A stretch of DNA of 5,836 nucleotides from DATEPR01 sp036503065 (GCA_036503065.1 DASXXM010000296.1:1-5836); one strand, 5' to 3'. Counted from the stretch's first letter, positions 1-5,740 are shown. Numbers and translations: made by a program. The notes: generated from the letters alone by a model not told the origin.

Positions 1-6
1 TTGGCG

Positions 7-31
7 CTTGGGAGCGATCGGGTCTCCCGAG
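7..31. other. Small hairpin in unassigned left flank
   Basis: Arms 7-14 (cttgggag) and 24-31 (ctcccgag) pair over 8 bp with one T-G wobble around a 9-nt loop. It could be a terminator or leader structure of a gene left of the window. Nothing else in 1-178 is recognisable: short frames are open there in several phases, one running from the window edge to a TGA at 180-182, but none gives a protein I know. Confidence 0.3.
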
Positions 32-164
32 GACCGGCCGGCTGATCGCCGCGTCGGCTGCGGCCAGCACCCGCGTGCGAGGCCGATTGCCACCGGTGAG
101 GGTGTCTGATCGGGCCAGACCGACGAACCGTGACAGTCTGAGGCGGCCCAGCGAGCAGCGGAAC

Positions 165-181
165 GGGAGGGGTTTGTCCTG
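165..181 (+). promoter_or_regulatory. Ribosome binding site and likely CTG start of the permease remnant
   Basis: The G-rich tract gggagggg at 165-172 is a strong Shine-Dalgarno match. Eight bases after its GGAGG core lies CTG at 179-181, in frame with the permease and followed by residues (SAAVAEAIAVV) that look like the normal start of this family. The in-frame stop TGA at 131-133 limits the options. Between it and the GTG at 209 there is no in-frame ATG, GTG or TTG. The GTG at 209 has no ribosome site and would cut into the first membrane segment, so CTG at 179 is the better supported start. Confidence 0.5.
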
Positions 182-703
182 AGTGCGGCGGTCGCCGAGG
201 CCATCGCGGTGGTCTTGTTGCTGGTGGTGCTGGGTTTCGCGGTGACGAGGCCGCGGGGCTGGCCCGAGGTCATCGTCGCGGTCCCGGCTGCGGTGCTGCT
301 CGTGGTGATCAAAGCGATCTCGTTGCCGCAGGCCGAGGCGGAGGTGGCGCGGTTGGCGCCAGTGGTGGGATTTCTTGCGGCGGTGTTGGTCCTGGCGCAG
401 CTCTGCGACGACGAGGGACTGTTCCGCGATGCGGGCGCGCTGATGGCTCGCGCCTGCCGGGGCCGACCACAACGGCTGCTGCTGGTGGTGTTCGTGATCG
501 CCTCGGCGGTCACGGCGGTGCTGAGTTTGGACGCCACCGTGGTGCTGCTCACCCCGGTCGTGTTCGCCACCGCCGTGCGGGTCGGCGCCCGACACAAGCC
601 GCACGCCTACGCCTGCACCCATCTGGCCAATACCGGCTCGCTGCTGCTGCCGGTGTCCAACCTGACTAATCCGTTCACGGCCAGCGGGCTGTCCTTCGGC
701 CGC
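179..703 (+). pseudogene. 3'-truncated ArsB/SLC13-type ion permease
   Basis: This is the N-terminal part of a membrane permease of the ArsB/NhaD/SLC13 superfamily, whose members move arsenite, dicarboxylates or sodium/protons across the inner membrane. About 175 codons remain. They show hydrophobic segments near residues 8-22, 30-46, 61-80, 100-120 and 122-140, the conserved stretch LSLDATVVLLTPVV and the motif LPVSNLTN, which sits in a re-entrant or helix-break region in ArsB-like proteins. Similarity stops after SGLSFGR at about 703. Full-length relatives are usually around 400-430 residues, so more than half is missing. The frame stays open to a stop ending at 1018, but that tail lies wholly antisense to the cellulose-binding module of the converging esterase gene and is not membrane-like. 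The sequence NPF in NLTNPFTASG may also mark a small deletion. A functional transporter is very unlikely. Whether the substrate was arsenite cannot be told. Confidence 0.75.
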
Positions 704-732
704 ACACAGCAGGAGGGGTCACCGGATATGGG

Positions 733-1821
733 TTATGGGCTGGTACAGGATATGGGTGCCGGTACCGGGTTGGCGGTGTTCCAGTTGGCGATGAAACCGA
801 ACGTGGTGGTGCTACCGGCGGGAACGCTTCCGTTGAAACCCACGTTCGCGACACTGACAGCCGCGCCGCTCGTGGTCGGCGTTCCGTTCCAGAGTTGGGT
901 GATGGCCTGGCCGTTGGCGAACGCCCAGCGCACGGTCCAGCCGGTGAGCGGTGCGGTGCCGGCGTGCACGGTCACCCCGGCCTGGAAGCCGCCCGACCAT
1001 TGGTTGACAACCTGGTAGGTGGCGGTGCAGACGCCGGGCGACGGCGTGGTGGTGGGTACGGTGCTGGTCGGCGCCGTGGTGGTGGGCGGGACGACCGGTG
1101 TGCCGATCGAGCCCGGTACCGACAGCAGCGCGTTGAACCAGACGGCGGCCATCTTGTCGTATCCGCCAGCATTCGGGTGGATGCCATCGGCAAGGTCAGC
1201 GGTGGTCAGCGCGCTGTGCATGCCGACGAGGTGGACGTGCTTGCCGGCGTTGACCTTGCTCTGCACGATGCCGGGGATCGCCGCGTTGAACTTGTCGAGA
1301 TTGGTCTCGAGACTGGCCGAGGCCAACGGGATGATCGTGGCGACGAACACCTCCGCGGTGGGCACCGTCGCGGTGATGTGGTCGATCAGCGTGGACAGGC
1401 GACCGGGCGCGTTGGCCAGGTCGGTGTTCTGGATGATGTCGTTGGTGCCGATGTGCAGCAGGACCGTGTGCGGCGTGGTGGTGCGCAGCCAGTTCACGAT
1501 GTTGGCGTCGATCATGTCGATTCGCCAGCCGGAGTGGCCCTCGTGGTTCTTGGACCCCAGGCTGGCCGGGCCGTTGGACAGCGACCCGACGAATTGCACG
1601 TTGTACCCGCCGGCGACGAAGCGTTGCCACAGCCCGATCCGGTACCCACCGGGCACGACAAGGCCGTCGGTGATGGAGTCGCCGAGCGGCATGACGGCCA
1701 CGGCGCCGTTCGACGCCGCGACGGCCGGGCCGACCCCGGGTAGTACACCGGCAACCGCGCCAGCCACCGAGCCGGCCGCCAGTACCAGTGCTGCCCCAGC
1801 GAGCCAAATCCGACGTTTCAC
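733..1821 (-). CDS. Secreted CE3-like acetylxylan esterase (SGNH hydrolase) with C-terminal CBM2
   Basis: A 362-residue secreted esterase. The start is GTG at 1821, with GGAGG at 1831-1827 five bases upstream; an in-frame extension to 1950 lacks a ribosome site and would bury the signal peptide. Residues 1-35 are a signal peptide (KRR, hydrophobic core, AVA/AS cleavage). The SGNH domain (about 38-236) has GDSITDG with nucleophile Ser49, block II Gly79 in FVGS, HEGHSGWRID at 93-102, HIGTND with Asn127, and DGIHPN with Asp212 and His215, so the catalytic set is complete. This pattern matches carbohydrate esterase family 3, which removes acetyl groups from xylan. A Pro/Thr linker (241-262) leads to a family 2 carbohydrate-binding module between Cys265 and Cys359. 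Its likely binding aromatics are Trp275, Trp311 and, where many CBM2a have Trp, Phe329. A LacI-type operator lies just upstream. The gene converges on the broken permease, and no terminator is visible in the 29 bp between them. The CE3 assignment is from motifs only; another acyl ester could be the substrate. Confidence 0.88.
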   Translation of the reverse strand: MKRRIWLAGAALVLAAGSVAGAVAGVLPGVGPAVAASNGAVAVMPLGDSITDGLVVPGGYRIGLWQRFVAGGYNVQFVGSLSNGPASLGSKNHEGHSGWRIDMIDANIVNWLRTTTPHTVLLHIGTNDIIQNTDLANAPGRLSTLIDHITATVPTAEVFVATIIPLASASLETNLDKFNAAIPGIVQSKVNAGKHVHLVGMHSALTTADLADGIHPNAGGYDKMAAVWFNALLSVPGSIGTPVVPPTTTAPTSTVPTTTPSPGVCTATYQVVNQWSGGFQAGVTVHAGTAPLTGWTVRWAFANGQAITQLWNGTPTTSGAAVSVANVGFNGSVPAGSTTTFGFIANWNTANPVPAPISCTSP

Positions 1822-1835
1822 AGGGACCTCCGGGT

Positions 1836-1849
1836 TGTGAGCGTTCACA
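1836..1849. promoter_or_regulatory. LacI-family-type operator upstream of the CE3 esterase gene
   Basis: TGTGAGCGTTCACA is a 14-bp palindrome with a single mismatched pair (1841/1844). It differs by one base from the core of the ideal symmetric lac operator, TGTGAGCGCTCACA, and keeps the central CG typical of LacI-family sites; actinobacterial sugar regulators such as CebR use related palindromes. It ends 14 bp upstream of the GTG start and a few bases from the GGAGG, so a bound repressor would block transcription or early elongation. The regulator is not in the window. I see no convincing -10/-35 pair in 1850-1990. Confidence 0.6.
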
Positions 1850-1994
1850 TGAGCCGAGTGACACGGCGTACCCGACATTTCGCTGCTCTCCGGAAAACCT
1901 CCAGCCCCCTTCCGAAAGCCCAGGCAGCTGGCGCCGCACCCGTGAAACATTCGCCGACCGGACGCGGCACCACCGTGGCCCGGTCATGACAGAA

Positions 1995-2027
1995 CGGGCC
2001 GGCGGCACGCGTGCGGCCGCCGGCCCG
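1995..2027 (-). terminator. Strong GC hairpin between the two SGNH genes, likely terminator
   Basis: Arms 1995-2006 and 2016-2027 (cgggccggcggc / gccgccggcccg) pair perfectly over 12 bp around a 9-nt loop. The hairpin starts 12 bp after the TGA (2042-2040) of the upstream minus-strand gene. On the minus strand it is followed by GTTCTGTC, only a weak U-tract, as is common for actinobacterial terminators. The loop overlaps a second palindrome, gcacgcgtgc at 2005-2014. It would separate transcription of the upstream hydrolase from the CE3 gene. Confidence 0.6.
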
Positions 2028-2039
2028 CGAATCCGTCCG

Positions 2040-3821
2040 TCAGGCGACGCCGCCGCCCACGGCTTTCGGGAGCGTGCCGTTCACGCAGCCGGCCAGGGTC
2101 GCCCGTCCGGCCACGTCCGGGTGCGGGTATCCGGGGACCAGCGCCCAGTTCGCAATGCCCCACGACGTGATCCGCATCTGGAGCGACGCCGGACCCGGGT
2201 TGAACAGCTGCTGGCAGACCGCCCGCACGCGCGCTGGATTGCCGCCGAGGAACCACCACACGATCCGCGCGACGAGCACGCCGAAGCTGATCCATCCGTT
2301 CAGCATCGTCGACGCCTTGATCTGCGCCAGGTTGCACACGTTGGGCAGGTTCAGGTCGCGGATCCACCGGTAGTACAGCAGGTAGCGGACCTGCGCGCCC
2401 GGATCGGCCTGGATCAGCCGCAGCGAGATCGATGCCGCGTTCGCCGCGATCCCACCGGACGCGGCGACACCGTTCCACGCGGGCGGAACCGCGCCGGCCG
2501 GTGCGCCGGGGTTGCCGGCCGGGTTGCCGAACGTGAAGTCGTTGCACGCGACCACGTTCGCGACGGCCCACGCGGGTGCCCGCCCGGCGATCCGGCCCAC
2601 GACGCCGCCGATCTGCCGTGCGATCAGCTGCGTTGCGACGGTGGTCCAGTTCGTGTCGTTGACGCCGGCCGTGGCGACCGCGACGTTCGCCGCGCCCGGC
2701 TTGCTCGGGTTCGCCGCCAGTACCGCGGTCGCGTCACCGATCTGTGGGCGCACCGGTTGCGACACCACGCCGCACGGGTTGGTGTAGCGGACCGTGGCCA
2801 GCACATCGGTCGTGGACGCACCGCTGTGCGCGAAGTTGAAGTACCGGTTCCATGGCACACCGAGCAGCGCACGCAGGTTCCCGGCCCAGCTCGTGCCCGG
2901 TGCGGCCGCTCCGGTGCCCGGGTTGTCACACGTGGTGCGCCACAGCGGCCCGAAGACCTGCTGCGCGACGTGGCCGGACGTCACCGAGTCACCGACGGCG
3001 ACCAGCAGCGGCGGTGGTGGGGGAGGCGGGGGTGGGGGCATCGTCGACGTGATGAACGTGGTGCTGGGCGTCGGGAAGGTCGTGGTGGTGCTGGTCGGCA
3101 GCATCGTGGTCGAACTCGTCGGAGGTCCGGTCGTGGGCGGCGGGGTGGTGGGCGGTGGTGACGTGGGTGGGGTGGTCGGCGGCGCGGTCGTGGGTGGGGT
3201 GGTCAGTGGTGGAGTCGTTGGGGGCTGGTCGGTCCCGGTGGACGGCGCCGGACCCGGGGCGTGCGGCGCGGCTGGGTTGGGGCCGCCCTGGTAGTGGGGC
3301 AGCGTGTTGTACGCGGCCGGCAGGTCCGGCGGGTTCTGCTCCAGCGCGGCGATCAGGTCGGGCGGTGCCCCGGCCGACTGCATCGCGCTGATCATGTCCG
3401 GGGTGATCTGGTCGGAGGGATCGGGCGGGTCCTGCGGCGGCACTGTCTGATCGGTCGAGCCGGACAAGTCGGGAACACCTCCCGGGAACGACTGGCCCGC
3501 GCCGAGCTGGGCGATCTGGTGCAGAATCGACGCGCATTGTGGCGGTGTGTCCGTATTCGACTGTACGCCCGCGCATTCCCCGGTGTCGAACAGGTTCAAC
3601 AACGCGGGCAGGCCACCGGGATAGCTCTGGCTGAACGCCAGCGCGCCCGCCGCCGCCTCGCCGGGGGTCGGCATGCTGGCATCCCCGGGTGACGCGGCCG
3701 AACTACGGCCCGCCGACAACACGAGTGACGTCGCGACCAGCGCGCCGACGATTCCCGCCGTGCCGATGACGAGCGATCTGCGCCGTCGTTTCCGTTGGTG
3801 TGCGGGCACTGTGTCGGACAT
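2040..3821 (-). CDS. Secreted SGNH/GDSL-fold hydrolase with N-terminal Cys-pair module and Pro/Thr linker
   Basis: A 593-residue secreted protein. ATG at 3821 follows GGAGG (3833-3829) at a good spacing, and a longer in-frame start at 3905 has no such site. Residues 1-43 are a signal peptide (KRRRR, hydrophobic core, SAA cleavage). Residues about 52-108 form a small module with SYPGGL and GECAG motifs and a Cys83/Cys96 pair. Residues 109-198 are Pro/Gly-rich with a partial echo of the module (QSFPGG), and 199-271 are a Pro/Thr linker ending in ten prolines. The SGNH domain (272-593) shows GDSVTSGH with Ser279, FAHSGA with Gly334, TAGVND with Asn388 and PHPD with His567. Residue 564, where the catalytic Asp is expected, is Gly. 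Six cysteines (298, 350, 426, 496, 536, 579) probably form three disulfides. No membrane anchor is present. It is a tandem paralogue of the next upstream gene. The fold supports an esterase or lipase-like activity; the substrate is unknown. Confidence 0.85.
   Translation of the reverse strand: MSDTVPAHQRKRRRRSLVIGTAGIVGALVATSLVLSAGRSSAASPGDASMPTPGEAAAGALAFSQSYPGGLPALLNLFDTGECAGVQSNTDTPPQCASILHQIAQLGAGQSFPGGVPDLSGSTDQTVPPQDPPDPSDQITPDMISAMQSAGAPPDLIAALEQNPPDLPAAYNTLPHYQGGPNPAAPHAPGPAPSTGTDQPPTTPPLTTPPTTAPPTTPPTSPPPTTPPPTTGPPTSSTTMLPTSTTTTFPTPSTTFITSTMPPPPPPPPPPLLVAVGDSVTSGHVAQQVFGPLWRTTCDNPGTGAAAPGTSWAGNLRALLGVPWNRYFNFAHSGASTTDVLATVRYTNPCGVVSQPVRPQIGDATAVLAANPSKPGAANVAVATAGVNDTNWTTVATQLIARQIGGVVGRIAGRAPAWAVANVVACNDFTFGNPAGNPGAPAGAVPPAWNGVAASGGIAANAASISLRLIQADPGAQVRYLLYYRWIRDLNLPNVCNLAQIKASTMLNGWISFGVLVARIVWWFLGGNPARVRAVCQQLFNPGPASLQMRITSWGIANWALVPGYPHPDVAGRATLAGCVNGTLPKAVGGGVA
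3009..3235 (-). repeat. Low-complexity Pro/Thr linker DNA with deca-proline tract
   Basis: The minus-strand coding sequence is dense in CCN and ACN codons and reads as repeated PPTT/TTPP-like units, ending in ten consecutive proline codons at 3038-3009. The + strand is correspondingly G-rich, with gggggaggcgggggtggggg at 3019-3038 containing several runs of G, enough to permit a G-quadruplex on the template strand. Such linkers keep secreted catalytic domains away from their partner modules and are prone to length change. Confidence 0.75.
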
Positions 3822-3854
3822 GGCGACTCCTCCGCGACCTTTGGCTGAGGGTGA

Positions 3855-3870
3855 CTGTGGCAGAACACAG
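3855..3870. promoter_or_regulatory. Possible CRP-like inverted repeat upstream of second SGNH gene
   Basis: CTGTG (3855-3859) and CACAG (3866-3870) are perfect inverted arms six bases apart, which fits the GTG-N6-CAC form of actinobacterial Crp sites. It overlaps the candidate -10 and start point of the promoter at 3869-3897, where a bound protein would more likely repress. Short arms like this arise by chance, so this is only a candidate. Confidence 0.3.
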
Positions 3871-3897
3871 GGTAGGAACCGCGGGTTCGAATGAGAA
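3869..3897 (-). promoter_or_regulatory. Candidate sigma-70-type promoter for second SGNH gene
   Basis: On the minus strand, TTCTCA (3897-3892) and TACCCT (3874-3869) are 17 bp apart, acceptable for a housekeeping actinobacterial promoter with a TANNNT -10. The start point would lie near 3862, giving a leader of about 40 nt with the GGAGG near its end. The spacer contains the palindrome GAACC-gcg-GGTTC (3876-3888), a possible operator. The hexamer matches are moderate. Confidence 0.35.
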
Positions 3898-3929
3898 GCG
3901 GCCACTCAGACTAAGGTCGACCAGGCCGC
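3898..3929 (-). terminator. Weak inverted repeat after third SGNH gene
   Basis: GCGGCC (3898-3903) and GGCCGC (3924-3929) can pair over 6 bp with a 20-nt loop, about 130 bp beyond the stop of the gene ending at 4061. A second, 5-bp hairpin lies nearer the stop (3969-3973 / 3980-3984). Neither is a convincing terminator, and the rest of 3899-4060 holds nothing I recognise. Confidence 0.2.
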
Positions 3930-4060
3930 GGAACAATCACGCCACGCGGGACATATCTCGGCCGGTTTCCACGAATAGCCGTGGTGCCAAGAGAATCAAT
4001 CCGTCGCGTGTGGACAGTAACCGGCTACGCACCAGGGTCGAAGTCGAGTCTGTTGTGGCG

Positions 4061-5602
4061 TCAGCCGATGCCGCCGCCGGGCGCTCTGGGAAGGGTGCCG
4101 TTGATACAGGTGGCGAGGTCGGCGCGGCCGGCGATGTTGGGATGGGGCCATCCGGGAACCCTGGCGTTGTTGGGGATGCCCTGCGATGTGAGTTGCACCT
4201 GGATGTTCTGCGGTCCCAGCGGCCAGTTTCGGTCGCAGCTGGTATTGATTCGGGTCGGGTTGCCGCCGGACATGATCAACGCGAGTTGCGCCACGGCGAC
4301 GCCGAGTTTGATCCATCCGTTGAGCAGGTCGGTCGCGTTCTGGGCGGCCTGGCCGCAGTTGGCCGGGAGGTAGGGGTCCTTGCCCCATTTGTAGTAGAGC
4401 AGGTCGCGGACCTGTGCCGCCGGGTCGGCGGTGATGAGGTTGAGGGCGATCTTGGCGACCCCGGTCGTGATGGTGCCGGAGCGTGCTTGGCCATCCCAGG
4501 CGGGCAGGATCACACCGGCCGGTGCTCCTGGGTTGCCGGCGGGGTTGCCCAGTACGTAGTCGGTGCAGGCCTGCGCATTGGCGATCGCCCATGCCGGTAC
4601 AACGCCGATGATCAGTCCCGTGGCCACGTTCACCCAGTTCGTGTCGTTGATTCCGGCGGTGGCGACGGCGACGTTCGCGGCGCCGGGGCGGCTGGGGTTG
4701 TTCTGCAACACGGCGATGGCGTCGCCGATCTGGGTCCGGGCTTGCTGGGAGGCGACCCCGCAGGGGTTCGTATAGGGCTTCGTGGCGAGTACGTCGGTGG
4801 TGGTGGCGCCGCTGTGCGCGAAGTTGTAGTACCGCGCCACGGGGACGCCGAGCAGGTTACGAAGATCGTCGGCCCAACTGGTGGTGGGGTCGTCGCAGGT
4901 GGTCTGCCAGATGACGGCGCCGTTGGGCTGGCGCACCGGCCGGGATTCGTGGCCCGAGGTGACCGAGTCGCCCACGGCCACGAGCAGCGGGGGCAGCGGC
5001 GGCGGGGGTTGCATGGTCGGCGGTGTCGTCGATGACGGCGGAACCGATGACGGCGGGGTCATGGTCGGCGGCGGGGTGGTCGAGCCGGGTGCCGGGTCGG
5101 TCGTCGGTGGCGGCGATACGTCGGTGCTCGACGTGCTGGTGGGCGACGGCGCGGTCGGTGTGGATTCCGGCACGGAGGACGGCACGGAGGACGGCAGCGA
5201 AGACAGCGCGGAAGACGGCGTCGAGAACGGCACCGTGTCCGTCGAGAACGGCACCGTGTCCGATGTCGTGGCCGGATCCGCGATGCCCTGTGCGACGATC
5301 TGGTCGAGCAGCGCCTGACACGCGGGGGATGCGTCCTGATAGGACTGTGCCCCGGCACACTCGCCCGTGACGAACAGTTCCTCCAGCGCCGTCAGGCCAC
5401 CGGGATAGCTGTCGGCCACGGAGATGAGCCCCGCGACAGCCTGCTCGACCGTTGGAACCTGCGCTGGGCCGGCCGAGGCCACCGCGCTGTGGCCGGGTGC
5501 CTGCGTCACCAATGTCGCGACCACAGCGACGGTGACCGTGATACCAGCCAGTGCCAGATAACGGGAATGCCTTCGGGCACGGAACCAGGCGAATCGAGAC
5601 AT
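4061..5602 (-). CDS. Secreted SGNH/GDSL-fold hydrolase, paralogue with the same N-terminal module
   Basis: A 513-residue secreted protein. ATG at 5602 lies six bases after GAGGAG (5614-5609); a TTG at 5608 abuts that site and is unlikely to be used. Residues 1-44 are a signal peptide (RARR, hydrophobic core, ASA cleavage). Residues 50-107 form the same small module as its neighbour, with SYPGGL at 65-70, GECAG at 80-84 and Cys82/Cys95 at identical spacing. A Ser/Thr/Pro linker (110-205) carries short tandem repeats. The SGNH domain (206-513) has GDSVTSGH with Ser213, FAHSGA with Gly265, TAGIND with Asn319 and PHPN with His487. The expected Asp position, 484, is Gly. Six catalytic-domain cysteines (236, 281, 346, 416, 456, 499) match those of the paralogue. 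The motif GNPAGNPGAPAG is identical in both. Compared with the paralogue it lacks the 109-198 segment, the ten-proline run and about 11 residues after DTNW. Its substrate is unknown. Confidence 0.86.
   Translation of the reverse strand: MSRFAWFRARRHSRYLALAGITVTVAVVATLVTQAPGHSAVASAGPAQVPTVEQAVAGLISVADSYPGGLTALEELFVTGECAGAQSYQDASPACQALLDQIVAQGIADPATTSDTVPFSTDTVPFSTPSSALSSLPSSVPSSVPESTPTAPSPTSTSSTDVSPPPTTDPAPGSTTPPPTMTPPSSVPPSSTTPPTMQPPPPLPPLLVAVGDSVTSGHESRPVRQPNGAVIWQTTCDDPTTSWADDLRNLLGVPVARYYNFAHSGATTTDVLATKPYTNPCGVASQQARTQIGDAIAVLQNNPSRPGAANVAVATAGINDTNWVNVATGLIIGVVPAWAIANAQACTDYVLGNPAGNPGAPAGVILPAWDGQARSGTITTGVAKIALNLITADPAAQVRDLLYYKWGKDPYLPANCGQAAQNATDLLNGWIKLGVAVAQLALIMSGGNPTRINTSCDRNWPLGPQNIQVQLTSQGIPNNARVPGWPHPNIAGRADLATCINGTLPRAPGGGIG
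5169..5228 (-). repeat. 12-nt tandem repeats encoding SSVP units in the linker
   Basis: Units ggcacggaggac at 5169-5180 and 5181-5192 are identical. They are followed by diverged copies at 5193-5204, 5205-5216 and 5217-5228. They encode the SSAL-SSLP-SSVP-SSVP stretch of linker residues 130-145. This is a coding minisatellite likely to vary in copy number between strains. Confidence 0.8.
5220..5261 (-). repeat. Perfect 21-nt tandem duplication encoding DTVPFST twice
   Basis: gtcgagaacggcaccgtgtcc-type units at 5220-5240 and 5241-5261 are identical, giving residues 115-121 and 122-128 of the hydrolase (DTVPFST repeated). Exact nucleotide identity points to a recent slippage or duplication event. 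It directly adjoins the 12-nt repeat array. Confidence 0.85.
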
Positions 5603-5604
5603 GC

Positions 5605-5730
5605 TCAACTCCTCGCGAATGCAAGAATCGACTCAACGACACCGGATGTGCCCAGCGCGGGCCGTTCGGCGGCCCGCATCACGGTACCGACCGACACCGC
5701 GGGGACGACATCGGCCAGTCGGCCCAACAC
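5605..5730 (-). CDS. Possible 41-residue leader ORF coupled to third SGNH gene
   Basis: A GTG at 5730 opens a frame of 41 codons (begins VLGRLADVVPAV, ends SILAFARS) whose TGA at 5607-5605 lies two bases before the hydrolase ATG at 5602 and overlaps its ribosome site region. AGGAG at 5748-5744 is upstream, but 13 bases is rather long spacing. Codon third positions are mostly G/C. I know no matching protein. It contains the 8-bp hairpin at 5657-5677. It may be a translated leader, the shortened tail of an older gene, or chance. Confidence 0.22.
   Translation of the reverse strand: MLGRLADVVPAVSVGTVMRAAERPALGTSGVVESILAFARS
5657..5677. other. Perfect 8-bp hairpin in leader of third SGNH gene
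   Basis: GCGGGCCG (5657-5664) and CGGCCCGC (5670-5677) pair perfectly around the 5-nt loop TTCGG. It lies about 55 nt upstream of the hydrolase start. No U-tract follows on either strand, so an mRNA-stability or attenuator-like structure is as likely as a terminator. Confidence 0.5.
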
Positions 5731-5740
5731 GTTCGCGCCG

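Noticed and set aside
703..1018. Continuation of the permease reading frame to a stop at 1016-1018
   Set aside because: The residues are not membrane-like, match nothing of the family, and lie wholly antisense to a well-supported CBM2 module whose codons explain the openness of the frame.
1019..1840. Long + strand frame opposite the CE3 esterase, and similar long frames opposite the other two hydrolases
   Set aside because: They are antisense shadows created by high GC; the minus-strand frames carry signal peptides, catalytic motifs and conserved cysteines.
1822..1950. N-terminal extension of the CE3 esterase to a start at 1950
   Set aside because: It would put 43 non-hydrophobic residues before a normal signal peptide, has no ribosome site, and overlaps the operator; GTG at 1821 has an ideal GGAGG.
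3009..3235. CRISPR-like or mobile repeat array
   Set aside because: The repetition is irregular codon-level Pro/Thr repetition in a linker, with no spacers, terminal inverted repeats or transposase.
3881..3900. tRNA-like T-arm sequence gcgggttcgaat
   Set aside because: The stem partner expected after the loop is gagaa rather than a complement of gcggg, and no acceptor, D or anticodon arms surround it.
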